From the NCBI GenBank assembly GCA_008931825.1, contig QXVZ01025822.1, positions 23,171 to 87,170 of the forward strand: DNA of 64,000 bases, in the 5' to 3' direction. Shown piece by piece: positions 1 to 14,000 of this stretch. Source of the stretch: Phallusia fumigata. Its lineage: Eukaryota; Chordata; Ascidiacea; Phlebobranchia; Ascidiidae. Position 1 is the stretch's first letter. Each line of letters begins with the position of its first letter. The position numbers were made by a program, and so were the translations under genes. Under the pieces are notes generated by a model. The model was not told where the DNA came from, did not search any database, and worked only from the letters and a program-made list of their open reading frames with translations.

Positions 1-24
1 TAAAAAGGTCACGTAAATACTTAC

Positions 25-3000
25 GTTAAGTTCTTTTCCCACATAAAGAGGAACGTCAACCAGCGGCTGTCTGTGAATCATCTCGAACAAACCGATATCA
101 CAGTTCTTGTCGCGTTTGCGGTCCAAGATTACTGTTACGTGATGGGTGAGTAAATTAAATAAAGTTTGTCTTTTATTTGTTCACGGTTTGCTTGTTTATG
201 TATCTTCTAAAGCGAATCTAATACCTAAACGATTTAGCTTACCTGTACACTGTACCTATTATACGCAGTAGCTAATGGAATAAAACTGTGAAACAAAGGC
301 TGCACACATTTGTAAGCAAGCCTAACCAGGAGTAGTTAATCTCACGTTTAGAACTTTGACGTGGGTGAAACTATTCACTACCGACTATTTATATTTTGGT
401 ACTGCCGTTAAACGTTGTTTTAAGATTCCCAATTAAACATTAACAGTATTAGTTTACGAAAAAATATTCTCTTCACCTTTCAAAATGTCCTCCTGTACTG
501 AGGTGCAGAGTCTGTTGGTGACGGAAGTTGACCGAGACATGGTCGGACTGGAATTTACCTCGATTAACCATGGGTTGTAGTTTTCATCGATCATGAAATC
601 CGCTCCGTAAAGTTCAAACGAACCTTTTCTGTAGCCGTTAATAAGTAAGGCAACCGGTCAATACCCACGGTAAAGGGTTTAATGCTTTACAAAAGCTCTT
701 CTGGGTTACCTGTACTCAACGGTATCCAGGGCTGTCTGGCAAACATGGATAATGGCTTTTTTCATTCCAGGAAACACCAAATCATCCCATAAAGTTTGAC
801 AGCCTCTGGATCTACAATATTCGTGTCGTTAAAAATCAGTTTAGAATTGCTTGGATGGAGCTATAACCAAGTTTTTTGGTAAATTCGCCGAACGTTTACA
901 ATACCCTGACCCACAGAACTCGCTTCTACGGTGTAAACTTGCAACAGGACAAAAACTTATTAACTTTGTGTTTGCTGTTGTCACCTGAGGTAACTTTTAA
1001 AATCTGCGTCTGACCACATATTATCATGCGGCAGCGATGGATGGCGATTTGTGTCGACCTCCATATTTTTCTGCACCGAATAATTGCACAGGTGAATACT
1101 CCTGCAGAAAAAAACAAAACGACGTTAACAATTTGTCACCACCAATTAAAAAGCCTCTAATATATTATCGCATATTTGTATAGATCGTCATTTTACATTT
1201 TTTACTTGGTACTCTGCATTCTATTCAAAAAACACATCAAGCGAACTTACGGGTCTAAATTCTTGAGTGTGAACGGACGTGACGAAAATCGCAGATAGGA
1301 CTCGCGGTAAATCCAGATTACCAGTGGATTCCAATCACTGACCATGAACCATTGCCGGATGTCGAATTTGGTGGCATGTACGAGCAACGGGCGCTCGATG
1401 TACTTCTGCACCACCCAGCGACTGTCCTTGATTAGGTTTGGATCACCAGATACCAACTTGAGAATTTCGTCCAGGCGGTTCATCACAAGAATGCCTAGAT
1501 GCAAATGGCACGCGTAATTGTTTGCTGATAGGAATAAACTATGGCGCATCACAAATTTTTCGTTAAAACGTTTGGCAAGACTTCAGACCCCTCGGCATAG
1601 CAGTGCCTTTACGGGTACGAAGGTAGATTTCATTATATTGATAAAAGTCATGCATGTGTGTGCAGTCGCGGCCTTGACAAAATGTATAATCAAGGCCCAA
1701 TAATAAACTGTATTTATGGAATACGTACCCCTGCCACGGGATTTGGCGCCTGGTTTGATAATCCACGTATTTTTCACTCCGTCGACAAAAAACTGTGGAC
1801 TTATGGCTTTGATTTTATCCAGCGCTTGCTCGCATTGCTTGAAGTAAGAGCCACTGTGTGCTATAGATGCTCCGTCACTACGCAAAATCGTAGATTGGTT
1901 TTAAAACTCTATTCGGTTTTATGTCAAACGAAGGCAAATACAATTTTTAACGCTAAAATGGGGAATGATACAAAAAGGTTGGGAAGCACCGATTTACAGG
2001 GTTCTGTATGTGAAGCACAGTAGCTGCCGAACTACAAAGAAATTTGCTGGAAAGTTACATTAGAAAACATTTTTGTCTGCAATTAGCGTCATTCGAAAAA
2101 CTCAACTGTGCTAGTCGGGAGTAATGGAAAATTAATTGATCCCAACTCGCATCAGGGATGTGATAAATCGATTCGTCCTGGTCTATGTCGTCATGATCTC
2201 GTTCGTTCGCGTGAAGTTCACAAGCTCTGATGGCAAGAAGCAAAACCTCAGACGGGACCATATGAGGGCCACCTTGAAAAACAAGCACAATCTTTTACCA
2301 AGGGTGTCAACGTTAAATCCTTCGGGAGAGTAAAAACAATAAAAGTTAATCCTTACTGGGTGGATGCTGGGGATTGAATTTGGGTTAAAACTAAAAAAAG
2401 TTGTTCACAAAAGTAACAACCACAAAAAAACTTACCAATATCGACCCGAAAGCTATGAATAAGTACCTATTTTGCTTCATGTCGTATATATGTATGATCA
2501 AATGTGCTCATGAGGCTCAATTACTTAATGTACTTTTTTACATGAATAGTTCGCAGTATTAGCCTACCAGGTGTCGTGATATTTTACTTACCCAATGGTG
2601 GCATCTGACCGTTCTCGACTTTTTCACACTCCTGACCGTAAGTGTCGTCAGTGTGTTTTGCAACCGCGATCTTAAGAATTGAAACAGCGGCCGTAAGTCG
2701 AAAGTCATCTAAAAATAAACGCGCAATCATCCAAACCAACCTGTGGTGAGACTTTTTCTGGCCTTTTTGAATGCGAAAATCCGATACCAATCACTTTTTG
2801 AATTTTTGGGTGACCGTTACTAATACTTTTTTTTGCATCGCAAATTTTTTTATTTACAGGTGTTTGTAAAATCCAACGTAATCTCTTTTTTACAACTGTT
2901 CGAAGCTACACGTGACAAACCAAAATGACATCAAATCGCAACGGTTGCTGTACATTATTTGACAAAAAAAGTAGCAGTTACTAACCAATGAAGTCCATCT

Positions 3001-6000
3001 TTTCATCCTCGTTGCTTAATCTGTAACATCTTGGAAAGAAGAAATCTGAGCTGCCATCGGAAAAGCAAGAAAGCATTCGTAGGTTCATGCATAATCCCAC
3101 CTAAACGATATGCTCAAAATTAAAAAAAATATATAATGGTGTACAATGTTCTAGATTAGTGTCAAGCAAATTTACTTTAGTAGTAAAGTTGGCCTTCGAA
3201 AAATGATTGACGATTTGATCTTTCTGCAGGAATTTCCAGTCTATGGAAGACGTCCGCGTGGTCCATTGAAAGATTGGAAGCTCATTGCGCACCATTCGTC
3301 CCTTTAAACACAATGACAATCAAATTGCAGAAGCGTTTTGTAACAAATTTTTATCTGCTTTGGATTTCTTCATAGACAATTTATACATTAGACTTACCAT
3401 GATTCCATAGCAATCGTCATTTTCTTTGTCTTTTTCGACTTCCGCTTGATCAAATGGAGGGCGTGGACTCATACCGATCCCACTATCCTTATTATCGTAA
3501 TCATCATCTACCGAAAAATTTTATAATCAAAGAATAAGTAAACTACCATTCATGAGTAATCAATGTTTCATACCAAAATCATCATCATCGTCATCAGCAT
3601 CTGATGAATCTGCAGGTCGGTTTTGATTTCTTGGGCGCAGAGGAAGTTTAAATTCCTTTTCGACCCAACCACGTTCGCGTAACGCTCTTCTGATAAGTGG
3701 GTAAGGGCCATGAATTGAAAAAATTTTTTTGCTCTACGGAAAAATACGCTTGTTAAATTAGAACTGTTATCAACAAACGGTAGGCCACAGTCATATTTAT
3801 AGTTATATTTCGTGTATGTTATATTGTTATACTCCCCGGGCAGAAAAGGACTCAACAAGGTTAGATTAGTTGAGTCTACCATAGACCAGTTGATTGAGTG
3901 AATCTACCATAGACCAGTAGTATTTCAGTTCCACCAGCACGTGTCTTTTTGATTGGTTTGTTATTCATATGAGAACCATTGTTTTTTGGCCGCGATGGTT
4001 CAAACCAGCAAACTTCCAAACGAAAAAAATGTCGAACTATTTTTCGCATAACAAGTGATGTGAGCATTGCCCAATCATTGCAATACATGCAATGTACTTG
4101 GGCCATCACAGAACATCGCAACATTTTTCTAATGAGATTTATCGCTGCATGTGACCTTTTTGTGTTGACTTATACCTTAATAGCTTTCTCAGCCACCATC
4201 TTCGCTCTCTGCAGCCGATCAAAATTTGCGTAGGGGTCATTCGAGTTTCGTTTCCTAGCAGTGGCAGTTCCATACGCTCCCTGGGCAGCGACATTTTGCG
4301 ACAGTGATGCGTAGTAAGTTTTCGCACGCGCAGGTAAACTCGGAGGAGATGTTTTGGACGGCGTCGGTGACTGGGGAGGATCTGTGTCTGTATGATATCG
4401 GTGATTATAGGTCGTTATGATTGTTTCACTGTGCCTAAAATAATGCAAAATTACAAAACAAGCTGAATACTTTTGGGCGTATTCAGATTTTCATGGGAAT
4501 TTGCTTCAAAAGTACTATTCCAAATAAGTGCTTTAAAAATTTGACTTCGACAAAATGCTTACAATTATGGGTGCTAAGGTTAAGATAGTAATCACCAAAT
4601 CAAATAAAATAAACTAACAATCAGACTGCATCCTCACTTTTTAAGCGCAAATATTGGTATCACTGTGCGAAAAAAGTTACAATTAACATGTAACTTTCTA
4701 AGAACTTGAAGCTATTTTTCGTGTGGTTTTTTATCCAACTACACATTTTCTTTGCAAGTTATAACTTTCATTCGGCTCTTGACTGCAAAAGATGTTGTCA
4801 TGTTAGCGACAGCTGTGGTGGGATTTCCTCCTATACTCCGCTCAAGGTAAATTCAACAATGGAAAATGCGCGATGGTTGGTAATCGAAATTAGTTTCCAA
4901 TCAAGCATCTTAATTACCTAATCTTGACTATTTGATACGTTTTTAATGCAAAATATTATGTGATAATGTCATTGCAGTTTAGTCCAAATCGTTTAATGTC
5001 TTTCCAAAACTATACTGGTTGTTTAAAATGATCAAAATTAATGCAACAATAACTTTGCTGTGTACAAACCCATTTGGTCAGTTCCGTGTAGTTTGTGTTT
5101 CAACTGGTTCCGCGGCATTCGACTTCGTTTCCTTAAAAGGTTTTTGTCTCCTACCGTAGCACAAACAAACAACAATAATTCGCGGCTGGTGTTTCAAAGA
5201 CTTATCAGTAATCAAAACCGCAGTTACCTGTGTATGGTCTTCCAGACAATACCCCGCTGCGGACCTGGTTCACAGTCACCTATGGTATGAAGCAGAAAAT
5301 GCTTACCGATGTTGCTTTTGGACATTTATAACTACTATCATAGACTTACTTTCTGCGACTTTACTTCATTCTGATTAGTGGGAAAAGTCTGTTGGTGAAG
5401 TGCCTGGTTTTCTTCTTGCTTAAACATGTTACCAATACTCGTTATTAACTAGCCTTAAGTCTATCAAAGCAAGAATTGTCCCACTTGCTGCTATGTACCA
5501 TAAAATGTATGGCACAAAAGACCAGCAAACGACGTGAAAGGTGTACGTCGCAATTAAACATACGTGCGTTTTCTTTTCGTGCCAAGACGCTTGAGTAAAT
5601 GTTTGCATTCTAAACCGCGGGGTCTTTAAACTTATAAATAGGCCTATGATTTTAGTATGACAAAATGCACATGATAAAAGGCAATTGTGGTAGGCTACTA
5701 AAAACTGCACCAACTTACAGGACGTGGGTAACTACTTGAAATGATGAAATACCCTGCATTGTCAGCTAGTTCGAACCGATGAAACTAAAGCTATTAATCA
5801 ACGGAGGTATTATCATAGCTAGCCTTATTACGTACCAGTTTTCTTTGCTTGTCCATGTGTTTCTGTTGGCGGGCCAGGAAGTCCATTCCCATGTTTTCGA
5901 CCATGCGCGAACTGGCCTTGCTGACCCGCGGATGGAAGGTAAAGTCTTCTCCGAACTCTTCTACAGCTTGGCGCGGGCTAATTTTTGTCTGTACAAACCG

Positions 6001-6256
6001 AAATATTGTAAAACAAAACCACAATCGAAAAACAGCGGTTCAAACCGTGGTGTACTGAGACGCGCATAAAGCGGTACTGAGTTGGCGTGCCAACAGTCAA
6101 TGATTTACGATTTAAACGAATCAGAATCCAAATACAAATTTTGTTTACTTGGCTTGCTGCTGAAGCGTCATCGCTTGGTATGGCATCCAAATCCATCTTG
6201 CAGCACAACGTACTTGAAGGTTGGCCGTCGTGGGGCTGACTGACCACCTCCGGCAT
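25..6256 (-). CDS. TTLL3: Tubulin glycine ligase, TTLL3/TTLL8 type (3' end outside window)
   Basis: Tubulin tyrosine ligase-like enzymes of the TTLL3/8 branch add the first glycine of side chains on tubulin tails in cilia and flagella. Exons in transcript order: 6149-6256, 5836-5988, 5228-5256, 4176-4434, 3574-3733, 3398-3507, 3176-3301, 2986-3100, 2592-2708, 2107-2272, 1729-1853, 1251-1494, 985-1101, 710-805, 477-628, 25-131. Every junction keeps phase, giving 728 codons before the last donor (gtaagt) at the left edge. Family marks: [11 protein letters not shown] near residue 185, KDQIVNH near 300, FFFPRCYRL near 340, the ATP-grasp [10 protein letters not shown] at 481-490, [11 protein letters not shown] at 517-527, KFDIRQW at 532-538, and [13 protein letters not shown] at 660-672 with metal-binding E665 and N667. 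The catalytic core looks intact. The first 96 residues do not match the family as I know it, and the 29-base third exon is the least certain. The start (ATG at 6256) could instead be an in-frame ATG at 6277. Confidence 0.93.
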
Positions 6257-6363
6257 TTTCCTACCTGTTTGACGCAAAACAATAACAAGCTGCTTGGCGA
6301 CAGGACACTAGCCAAACACTCCAGTTTCGCACCATTCAGTGGATTTTTGGACTATTATGCAAC

Positions 6364-6639
6364 TTGACGCAGCGTACGAAAGCGATGTCTGCTTTCACCC
6401 CCTTGGATAATCCTCTGGCCGACGCCACTCAAAATCAGCTGGGCACACAAGCCAAAAACTGTGCGAGCGGTCTTTCTGTGGAAGCGCTGCAACAGCAGAT
6501 AATCGAGCAGAGCCCGATATCTTACGCGAGGAAGTCAAGAGGTCCCGCACTTTCAGCCATTGAAGAACGACGACACAAAACACGGTTAGCGCATAGTACA
6601 TGCTACACACCGCATTCATGGGTAGGCATATCCCGTTGA
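6364..6639 (+). CDS. Short divergent open frame, possible first exon of an unknown gene
   Basis: A 91-codon plus-strand frame begins about 110 bases from the TTLL3 start codon, in the opposite orientation. The stretch from MSAFTPLDNP to RRHKTR has a composition like real coding sequence (Gln, Ser, Ala, Glu rich). It is followed by a weak possible donor (gttagc) near 6585. I do not recognise the protein and could not join it to a convincing second exon in 6600-7950. It may be a divergently transcribed small gene sharing the TTLL3 promoter region, or chance. Confidence 0.25.
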   Translation: MTQRTKAMSAFTPLDNPLADATQNQLGTQAKNCASGLSVEALQQQIIEQSPISYARKSRGPALSAIEERRHKTRLAHSTCYTPHSWVGISR

Positions 6640-7953
6640 AAGCAAGGCTCGTAACTAGGGACGCACCACACTCCAGCGCATTGTTATGGCTCGCCGCGCG
6701 TACTTACGTATTCTCACTTTTCTTTGTCTGCGTGTTTCGTTTACTCGCGGAACGAGGAGCCGCTGGTGCTCTTCCATTGTAGGGAACAGTTCATATTTAG
6801 CCCTAATCCGTGTTGACTTTCACCAATGCTAACGCAAACATTGCGTTGCCGACAATACACACTTTTTAATGATAACATGGACTGGTCGGTGAGGTATGTC
6901 TTCATGTCTCCACAAGACCAGGCTGTGTCGAGTACAAAGGCCTTTGTTACGACACTATACCCCAAACAATTGAATTTATCACGACAATGTCAAATGAAGG
7001 CTCGTCAGTACAGTCCAGTAAAATACAAAAAGGAAACGCCTTTCCTCTTTAGAAGAGGAACTTTAAACGAGAGTTCGACTTTTTTAAAGCGTTTCATAAA
7101 CAAGCCGGCACAAAAGGCCTCCAATCACGCTAAAATGTTTAAGTGAAACGTGATCCAGGTTGTAATGGAACGTGAGGCATAGAGGGCTTTAACAACATCA
7201 CAGTAACCTACAAATCGCAACCAAACAAAGCTTAATTAGGAATTCGTTTCCACTGCACAAAAGCTGATCTTGAGAATGAAACAATTTAAAAGTTTGAGAC
7301 AAAATCATCTTACAATCCCGGTAGGGGCAGGTCCCCTCGAAATTTTGTTCTGGGAGACTTCTATTCATTTGGCTCCTCAATTTTTTGGATTCGATTGTTT
7401 TAAATAAAATATAGCCTACAGCTATATTTGATTAAACAAGAACAAAACCCCAAATTTAAATTAACCATTTAAAGCGGGTTCAAAGCTGGTCTGCTGTAGC
7501 ATTAAAACGATTTTAGCACTTTTCCACCACAGTTAAGCGATCGCAAACAATTATAACGGCGTTTTAAGACTGGACAAATGTAGCTTAAACCTGCTGAAAC
7601 AAGGACTCTGCTTCAAAGTTATTTTTTTACATTTGGTAAACAACCGTATGTAAAGTCTAGTCAAACATGTTTTCGCAATACGCACCACATTACGTTATGT
7701 CGAGATGACACGTAATCTATCTACAGAGTTTTTTATGTATATTACAGTTGTTACTTTAGGAGTTAGGGTAGCCTGTAAAAGGAGTTAGGGTAACCCTTTA
7801 GGAGTTAGGGTAGCCTGTAAAAGCAGTCACTGGCAACGATTTAGGTGATTGGCAACAGTGTGGGTGAGATAGCAACATCATGATCCGACGCACAAGGCGT
7901 TGCAAGTAACCAAATTCGATTTGGTGAATTCATTTACGTTACGTTTAGTTTGG
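6640..7953. other. Intergenic stretch between TTLL3 and the 3' end of the GNL3-type gene
   Basis: No recognisable exon. On the minus strand a donor-like gtaagt near 6702 could belong to a 5' untranslated exon of TTLL3, because an acceptor-like cag lies just before the TTLL3 start codon. Two open frames on the plus strand (to about 7146) show no family resemblance. A short tandem repeat occupies 7757-7822. Confidence 0.5.
7757..7822. repeat. Short tandem repeat, unit about 22 bp
   Basis: Three tandem copies of a unit built around ggagttagggta, followed by gcctgtaaaa in two copies and accctt in the middle one. The ttaggg core resembles a telomere hexamer, but the unit is longer, so this is a small minisatellite and not a telomere remnant. 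Confidence 0.8.
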
Positions 7954-7959
7954 TTTATT
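7954..7959 (-). terminator. Probable polyadenylation signal of the GNL3-type gene
   Basis: AATAAA on the minus strand, about 100 bases after the stop codon at 8059-8061. It is the nearest consensus signal downstream of this gene. Confidence 0.5.
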
Positions 7960-8058
7960 TAGGCTGTACATTCCTAAGAAAAGCTTGTATGAATACTGGA
8001 AAATGAATGTTGTCTTTCGTTTCAAGTTTGTATTAAACATGATTTGCGCGAAAACAAA

Positions 8059-11000
8059 CTAAACTTTTGGCAGTTGCATATCGGCATCGAAATCATAATC
8101 CTCTCCAGCAGCGGGTGTTGGTTTGAAATTCATCGCAGTCAAAAGCGTATCGCCCAACTTGTCTGAAAGTTTATCTGAAAAAGAAACGATTATTCTGTTT
8201 GTTAGAATTGCAAAATAATAACCAACAGTACTACTTCCATGCCACGCGAAAGCGAGCAAACCAAACTCGACAATACGTGGTAAGCTTTTATGTTTTTTAC
8301 GGAGGGCTTCGTTATGGAGGATTGCACAAAGCTCACTTTAAACAAGCTAACGGTAGTGTTGCAAATAGAACGTGCAAGGTCTAAATTACGCACGTAAGCC
8401 TTACAACTCACTTTATCAATTTGGAATGGTTTCAAAACACAGGAAATCGCTAATTGTGCTTTTAAACAGATTCTGTGAGAAATACAGACAATATTTCCTA
8501 ATAAATCTATAACTACAACAAACATTTTATTTCTCAACACAACCACATTTGCGCGACAGGTAATTCAAATAGTTTGTTAGTGGAACTCAACTCACCGGCA
8601 CGTTTTCTGCGCTTTTTCTGCTGTTTCATCAACGCTTTGACATTTTTATTCGCTTGGATGTTGCTTCCTGTAGCCACTACATCTTGCAAGGTCTTCATTT
8701 GAATTTTTCCTTTAAGGGTTTTGGCAACTTTGCTGTCGCCCTTTTTCTTTCCTTTTAGCTTACCCGTCGGATTTGCGTCGATACTTATTTCGCCCAACTG
8801 TATAAATGTAACTTACGATGAGCCCATTTTTTTCTCAAGTTTTTCTTTGTGTCGCATGTTTCATGTGCCAGGACCCAGTAAACAATAAGCGGTGAACTAA
8901 GGGAAATGACAAAAACCATACATAATACAAGCAGCGGCCTATGATACGGGTGAATTAGCGAATCGGTTCTTCAGTGCTGTGTGGTGTTAGGTAATGTAGA
9001 GAATATTATGCTTTAGTTTTAGCACCTCAAGAGTAAAAATCCTACGCCTTCGCCAAGCACACATTATTTTGTGCAACATTTTAACAGAAATTGTAATTTG
9101 TTTGGAAAGTGGGAAATAGTGTTGCATCATAAACTGTAATCCATTATTGCCTAATTTTAGTCAATACAGTGTTTGAAGTTTAACAGAATAGACAAACATG
9201 TCATGCTAAAAGCACATAGACAGGAACCCAGAATAGTATGTGTACCAACAAAATTTCCAAACTGCAGTCCCCAAATTAGTTTAAAGTAGTACCTCTATAC
9301 TTTCAGGTTGGTCATCTTCCATATCACTATGTTCATCAGAAATAGTATCAATATCTTCCTCAACCTCCTCCTCTACATCACCACATTCATCATCCATTTG
9401 TGAATCCGCTGGACCTACCACAGTAAAAGTAATTTTTAGGACAAGTTACAGAAAAAAGGATGCTTCCATTCGACAAATCAACATATTATTTAAATAAGAA
9501 TTAATAAAAAAAAGTTACCAACATCACCTTCACTGAAAAGTGTAGTTTTTGTATGGATTCAGAGGAAACAAGTATTGAGAACTGGATGTAAAGAAATATT
9601 TAAAGATAAATATGTTACCTGAAGATTGGTACAAAATGGCATGGGAAGTTGACGGGGCACCTTTCACATTATTAAGGGCCTGTAAGTTATCCTTTTCCAG
9701 AGATTCCTAAAAAAGGTTGAAAATATAAGTTTACTTTTCAAAGGAGTATTTTTCAAAATATCACAAATTTTGACAAGAAAACAAACTTGCACTTTAAATT
9801 TAATTCACAAATTTATAAATTTGCAGCTAAAATTCTCAAAAAATATTACCCAATCAAATTCAGCTGCCATTGACTTTACAATCTGAGCATCAACATGAGT
9901 TGAAGATTTGTCAAAAGGTGGATGAGTAAAATAGGATAAACGGCCACTAAGAAAAACATTGAAGAAAAGTAAAATTATGGGTGAAGTCAAATGCACAAAA
10001 ACTATTGGAAAAACATTAACGAAAGTAACTGCATTCCCAAGAGGTGAAGGACTAACAAAATCCAGTTAAGTCTTAGAGCTTTAAATAAATTGCCAGAGTT
10101 TAAACATTAAAAAACAATGTTACATAACAATAGGCACCCTCAAATATTTTATTTTTAAAAACATCAAACTAAAGCTAAAATAATTACCAAAATTTGCACT
10201 GCTTTAGCCATAACCAACCTGTTCCAATCTTGGAGGACACTTTTCGCAGCTGCATCAGTATTTGAAACTCCACCTTTCATTAACTTTCCCAGTCTTCGAG
10301 CAAGTAATTCAAGAAATTCTGAAGCATCTTCGTATGCAGTTATGTTGTAACGCATCATCATCTACAGTTAAGTTGGAAATATACCACATGTTTAAAAGAA
10401 TTGGACATTGGTTGGTTTTATGTCTTTACCACAAAATGAAATAATCGGTCCAATTAATAACCAAAATTTTTGGTGACTTTATTAGTGTGGGGTTGATTTC
10501 GGTGCATGTCATCTGCCATGCATACAAACCTGTTGTTTATTGCAACGACTCAAAATGGCAGCAACCGGGGTAACCGGATCATCCAACGTTTCAATCTGCA
10601 TGTAGAAGTTGACAAAAATGTCAAATTTACACAAATTTACAATGTAACAAGTATTTTAATTTACAATCGAACCTTGACACAATTTCGAAGAATAACAGCT
10701 GCATCACTGGAGCCTGTCGCCATGACAATTCCGGGACAGTCAAGAATTTTAATATTTTTGCTCAATGAAACTTCTTGCCTTGATCTGAAATAAACCACTT
10801 ATTAAGTACAAAAGCCATATTATAACAATGTTTACAAAAAAATGGACATACTTGGTAATTCCAGGCATGGCTCCAACATTACAAGCTTTAGCTCGCTTTA
10901 GGCTGTTTATAACACTACTCTTGCCAACATTGGGAAACCCTGATAAAAAGATACATTTTAATTACAACTATGGTTTTGCCCATCTCAACCTTAGCAGTGC

Positions 11001-14000
11001 CAGTTAACATCACATCACAACTCAACCAAATACTCCAAATGATTAAATGTTATGTACTGTGAGCAAACAGAAGCAATTAATACTGATGTAGTGTTTATAT
11101 TAGCAATGAGTGTAGATCATCAATTTCTACGTTTTGCATTGCACAACAGTCAGTCTCAACAAAACACAAATCATTTGAGTTAGTTAGGTACAGTGAAATA
11201 CACAAAATGCTTACCCACAACACCAACAGTTATGGATGAGTCAAGACCATTATGTCTGCAATAATTAGACAGCAGCTTCATCAAGCTATCTGATCCAACG
11301 CATTGACTAGTTGTTGAGAGAAGTTGGTTGTTTAGCTGTTTTAATGGAACTTTGCACTGTGTCTAAACATATGGACATGTTTACTATGGGATGAAATATT
11401 TGAAGACTTTTGTTGAATTTAATACCAGGTTGGTTTTCTGTGATTGGGTGGAGGCTTTGAAAGCAACAGTTGGAAATTCATTTCGTAGATATTTTAGCCA
11501 TTCCTCAACATTCTGTTTGGGAACCAAATCTGTAAAAACATGTTGAAATTTAGCGGTCTCTTATCTGCCATATGTAGACTTGTGTTTTCTCCTATGTTGT
11601 TGAGCGTAAAGTGCAAACCTATTTTGTTCAACAGAAGAACAACACGCTTGTTGGCTCCAGATTGGAGAACTGACTGCTCAACTTGCAAACATCTGCATCC
11701 AAGTGGGTCTCTAGCATCAAGGACTTCAATGACAACGTCTGAAGCTTCAACAACCTGAAAGTTGATATTCATGTTTTGCGAATACAATTAAGAAAGACAT
11801 TTTTGTTTGTTGTAGATGTTTATTGACATACCTTTCTAAACTCTTTGTAGTATGATTTTCTTGATGTTTCATTAGAAAGCTGACCCATTGATGGCTGCTT
11901 GGCAATTTTGTCAAGTAGATTTTTCTGATGAAACAAGTTTAATTTTAATTATTGTTTGATGGTGAACTCATATAAAAACATGTCCAATTTTCTTGATGGG
12001 CCAAACCTTTTGTTCAAACTCTTTTTGTCTGTGAAGTGCATCTTTCTGCAAACCTTCCAAACTCCTACGTTTGTTCATTTCAGATTGACGTCTTTCCTTT
12101 TGTCTTTGTTTTTCTTCCTCTGCCTAAATTGTCATAAAACACTTGAAATAGCCTACCCCCATCTTGTAAATAACACAGTTATTTTTAATAGATCTGTCTT
12201 ATACCCTTTGTTTGCGCAATTCAGCTTCTCTCAGGATTTTTTCTTTGAAAGGTGCTGCATTTGGAATCCCAGGGTCTTTTTTGTTTTGCTTCACTTTGCC
12301 AGCAGCAGCATACTTTTTTGCTTCTTTTTTGACCTTCCTGTTATGAGCTTTTACCTTTACAGAAATTTTTTGCAGTGTAAAAAGATCTATATTCTTTATC
12401 TCAAACCCAAATGTGTGTGGGCCAGAATATGACAACTTTTGTTGCAGGAAATTTGCAAATGTCAAGTGCTTGGCTCTTTTATTCAGTGAATTACTGCACT
12501 CAGGTGATTTATATTACAGTGTAAAATTTTGGATACAGCAATTACGCTTCTTCAATAACGATAGGCCAAAACAAGCTGATAAACAGAAATATAGCGAATT
12601 GAAACAACCAGCTGTGCAGCCCACATCTTTAAAGGCCAACTTACAAAGGGACAATGGCACTTCAGTGACACAACAACCGCAATAGCTAATCAGAAAAGGC
12701 TATTGCAGCTTTCTCCCTCAAAATCTTGCATCCATTTCTAGCTATCTGTACTTTTAACAAATGTACCTGTTGACTCTCTGACAGGGCACTTTAATTAGCG
12801 CAAGAATGAAATGACTTAAAATTTTACAATGTTTCACCGGCAGCACAAAAAGTGCAACTCTTTTGGATGTTCACTTTTGTTTGCATTAGGGCACAAAAAT
12901 AGTTTGCTTTGCTGGCTCAGGCCTTTCACTTATAAAAGTTTTCATACATATGTAGTTGTAATTAATGCTAACAACTACGTGTCTGAGGATGATTAAACAT
13001 TGTTTGATGTTTTGTAACCTGCTATTCTGTATGTCATTTTGCCAAATTATTGGAAGACTTGGATTTGATACTCTGCCTCAGACACAGCTCTTTTAGAAGA
13101 GCCATCAATTTTGTTGTGAATAGAAAAAATGTTACCACCCTGAATTCCTGTTCTGCCATATTTGACGTGATATATACTAGTAAGATTACCATTAAATTTA
13201 CAAAAATCAAAAATGTGTCACTGCTTCTTTACAACAGATACTAGGTTACCCATAAAATGTTAACCTTAAACTGTAACAATTTCCTTCAATTTGAACACAC
13301 ACTCAAACTTGGCACTAGCTTAACAACAAAGCTCCATGTCAAGCATAAAAAATTGGTCTGCAAAAAAGATCCCACACATGCAATTGATACAATCCAACAT
13401 TATTTTATCCACAGCATTTAAACATGAGCACTTTGTATCGATGTGAGTAACATTCAGCACCACGTACACAATGTCATATGTATTCTTTTTAGCTACTATC
13501 TAAATATACATGTTTCATTTGATAATAATAATAATACAAAGGTGTAACAAGCAACCAAATTTTTCCATTTGGTTGCATTTTCTGCAGCATCACATGACCC
13601 GGATGTGTCTTTATTGTGCTACTCGTATTAGTAAAATATTTTTGGTGGCACCAAGATGGAAAAGGTTGCAGCTGTCTTATGCCTTTCACAAATACATTTT
13701 TTACAACCTTCCAATGTGTCTATAACAAACACTTGTCTGACATTGTTTAGAGTTGGAAGCCGAAAAGGATATTATTGTCAATGTGCCAAAATTAATAAAA
13801 TACTTTAATATCTGGATGTCGCACAACTATCATAAAAAATTTCATGACATTGCGTCACCGTTAAAGTTGTATTAGTAGTTGTTCAAGGTGGAAGATTTTA
13901 TCACAAATAAATCATCTAATTACAACATAAAGCAGTAGGTGAAGATTGTGCGCGGATTGTAAAATTGTGCGCGGATTTGTACTGAAATCACCGAAAGTGC

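Noticed and set aside
7757-7822. Interstitial telomere repeat
   Set aside because: ttaggg appears once per 22-bp unit and not in tandem hexamers.
12001-12432. 158-codon plus-strand frame rich in Phe and Leu
   Set aside because: It is the antisense shadow of the Lys/Glu-rich GNL3 exons at 12007-12123 and 12205-12354.
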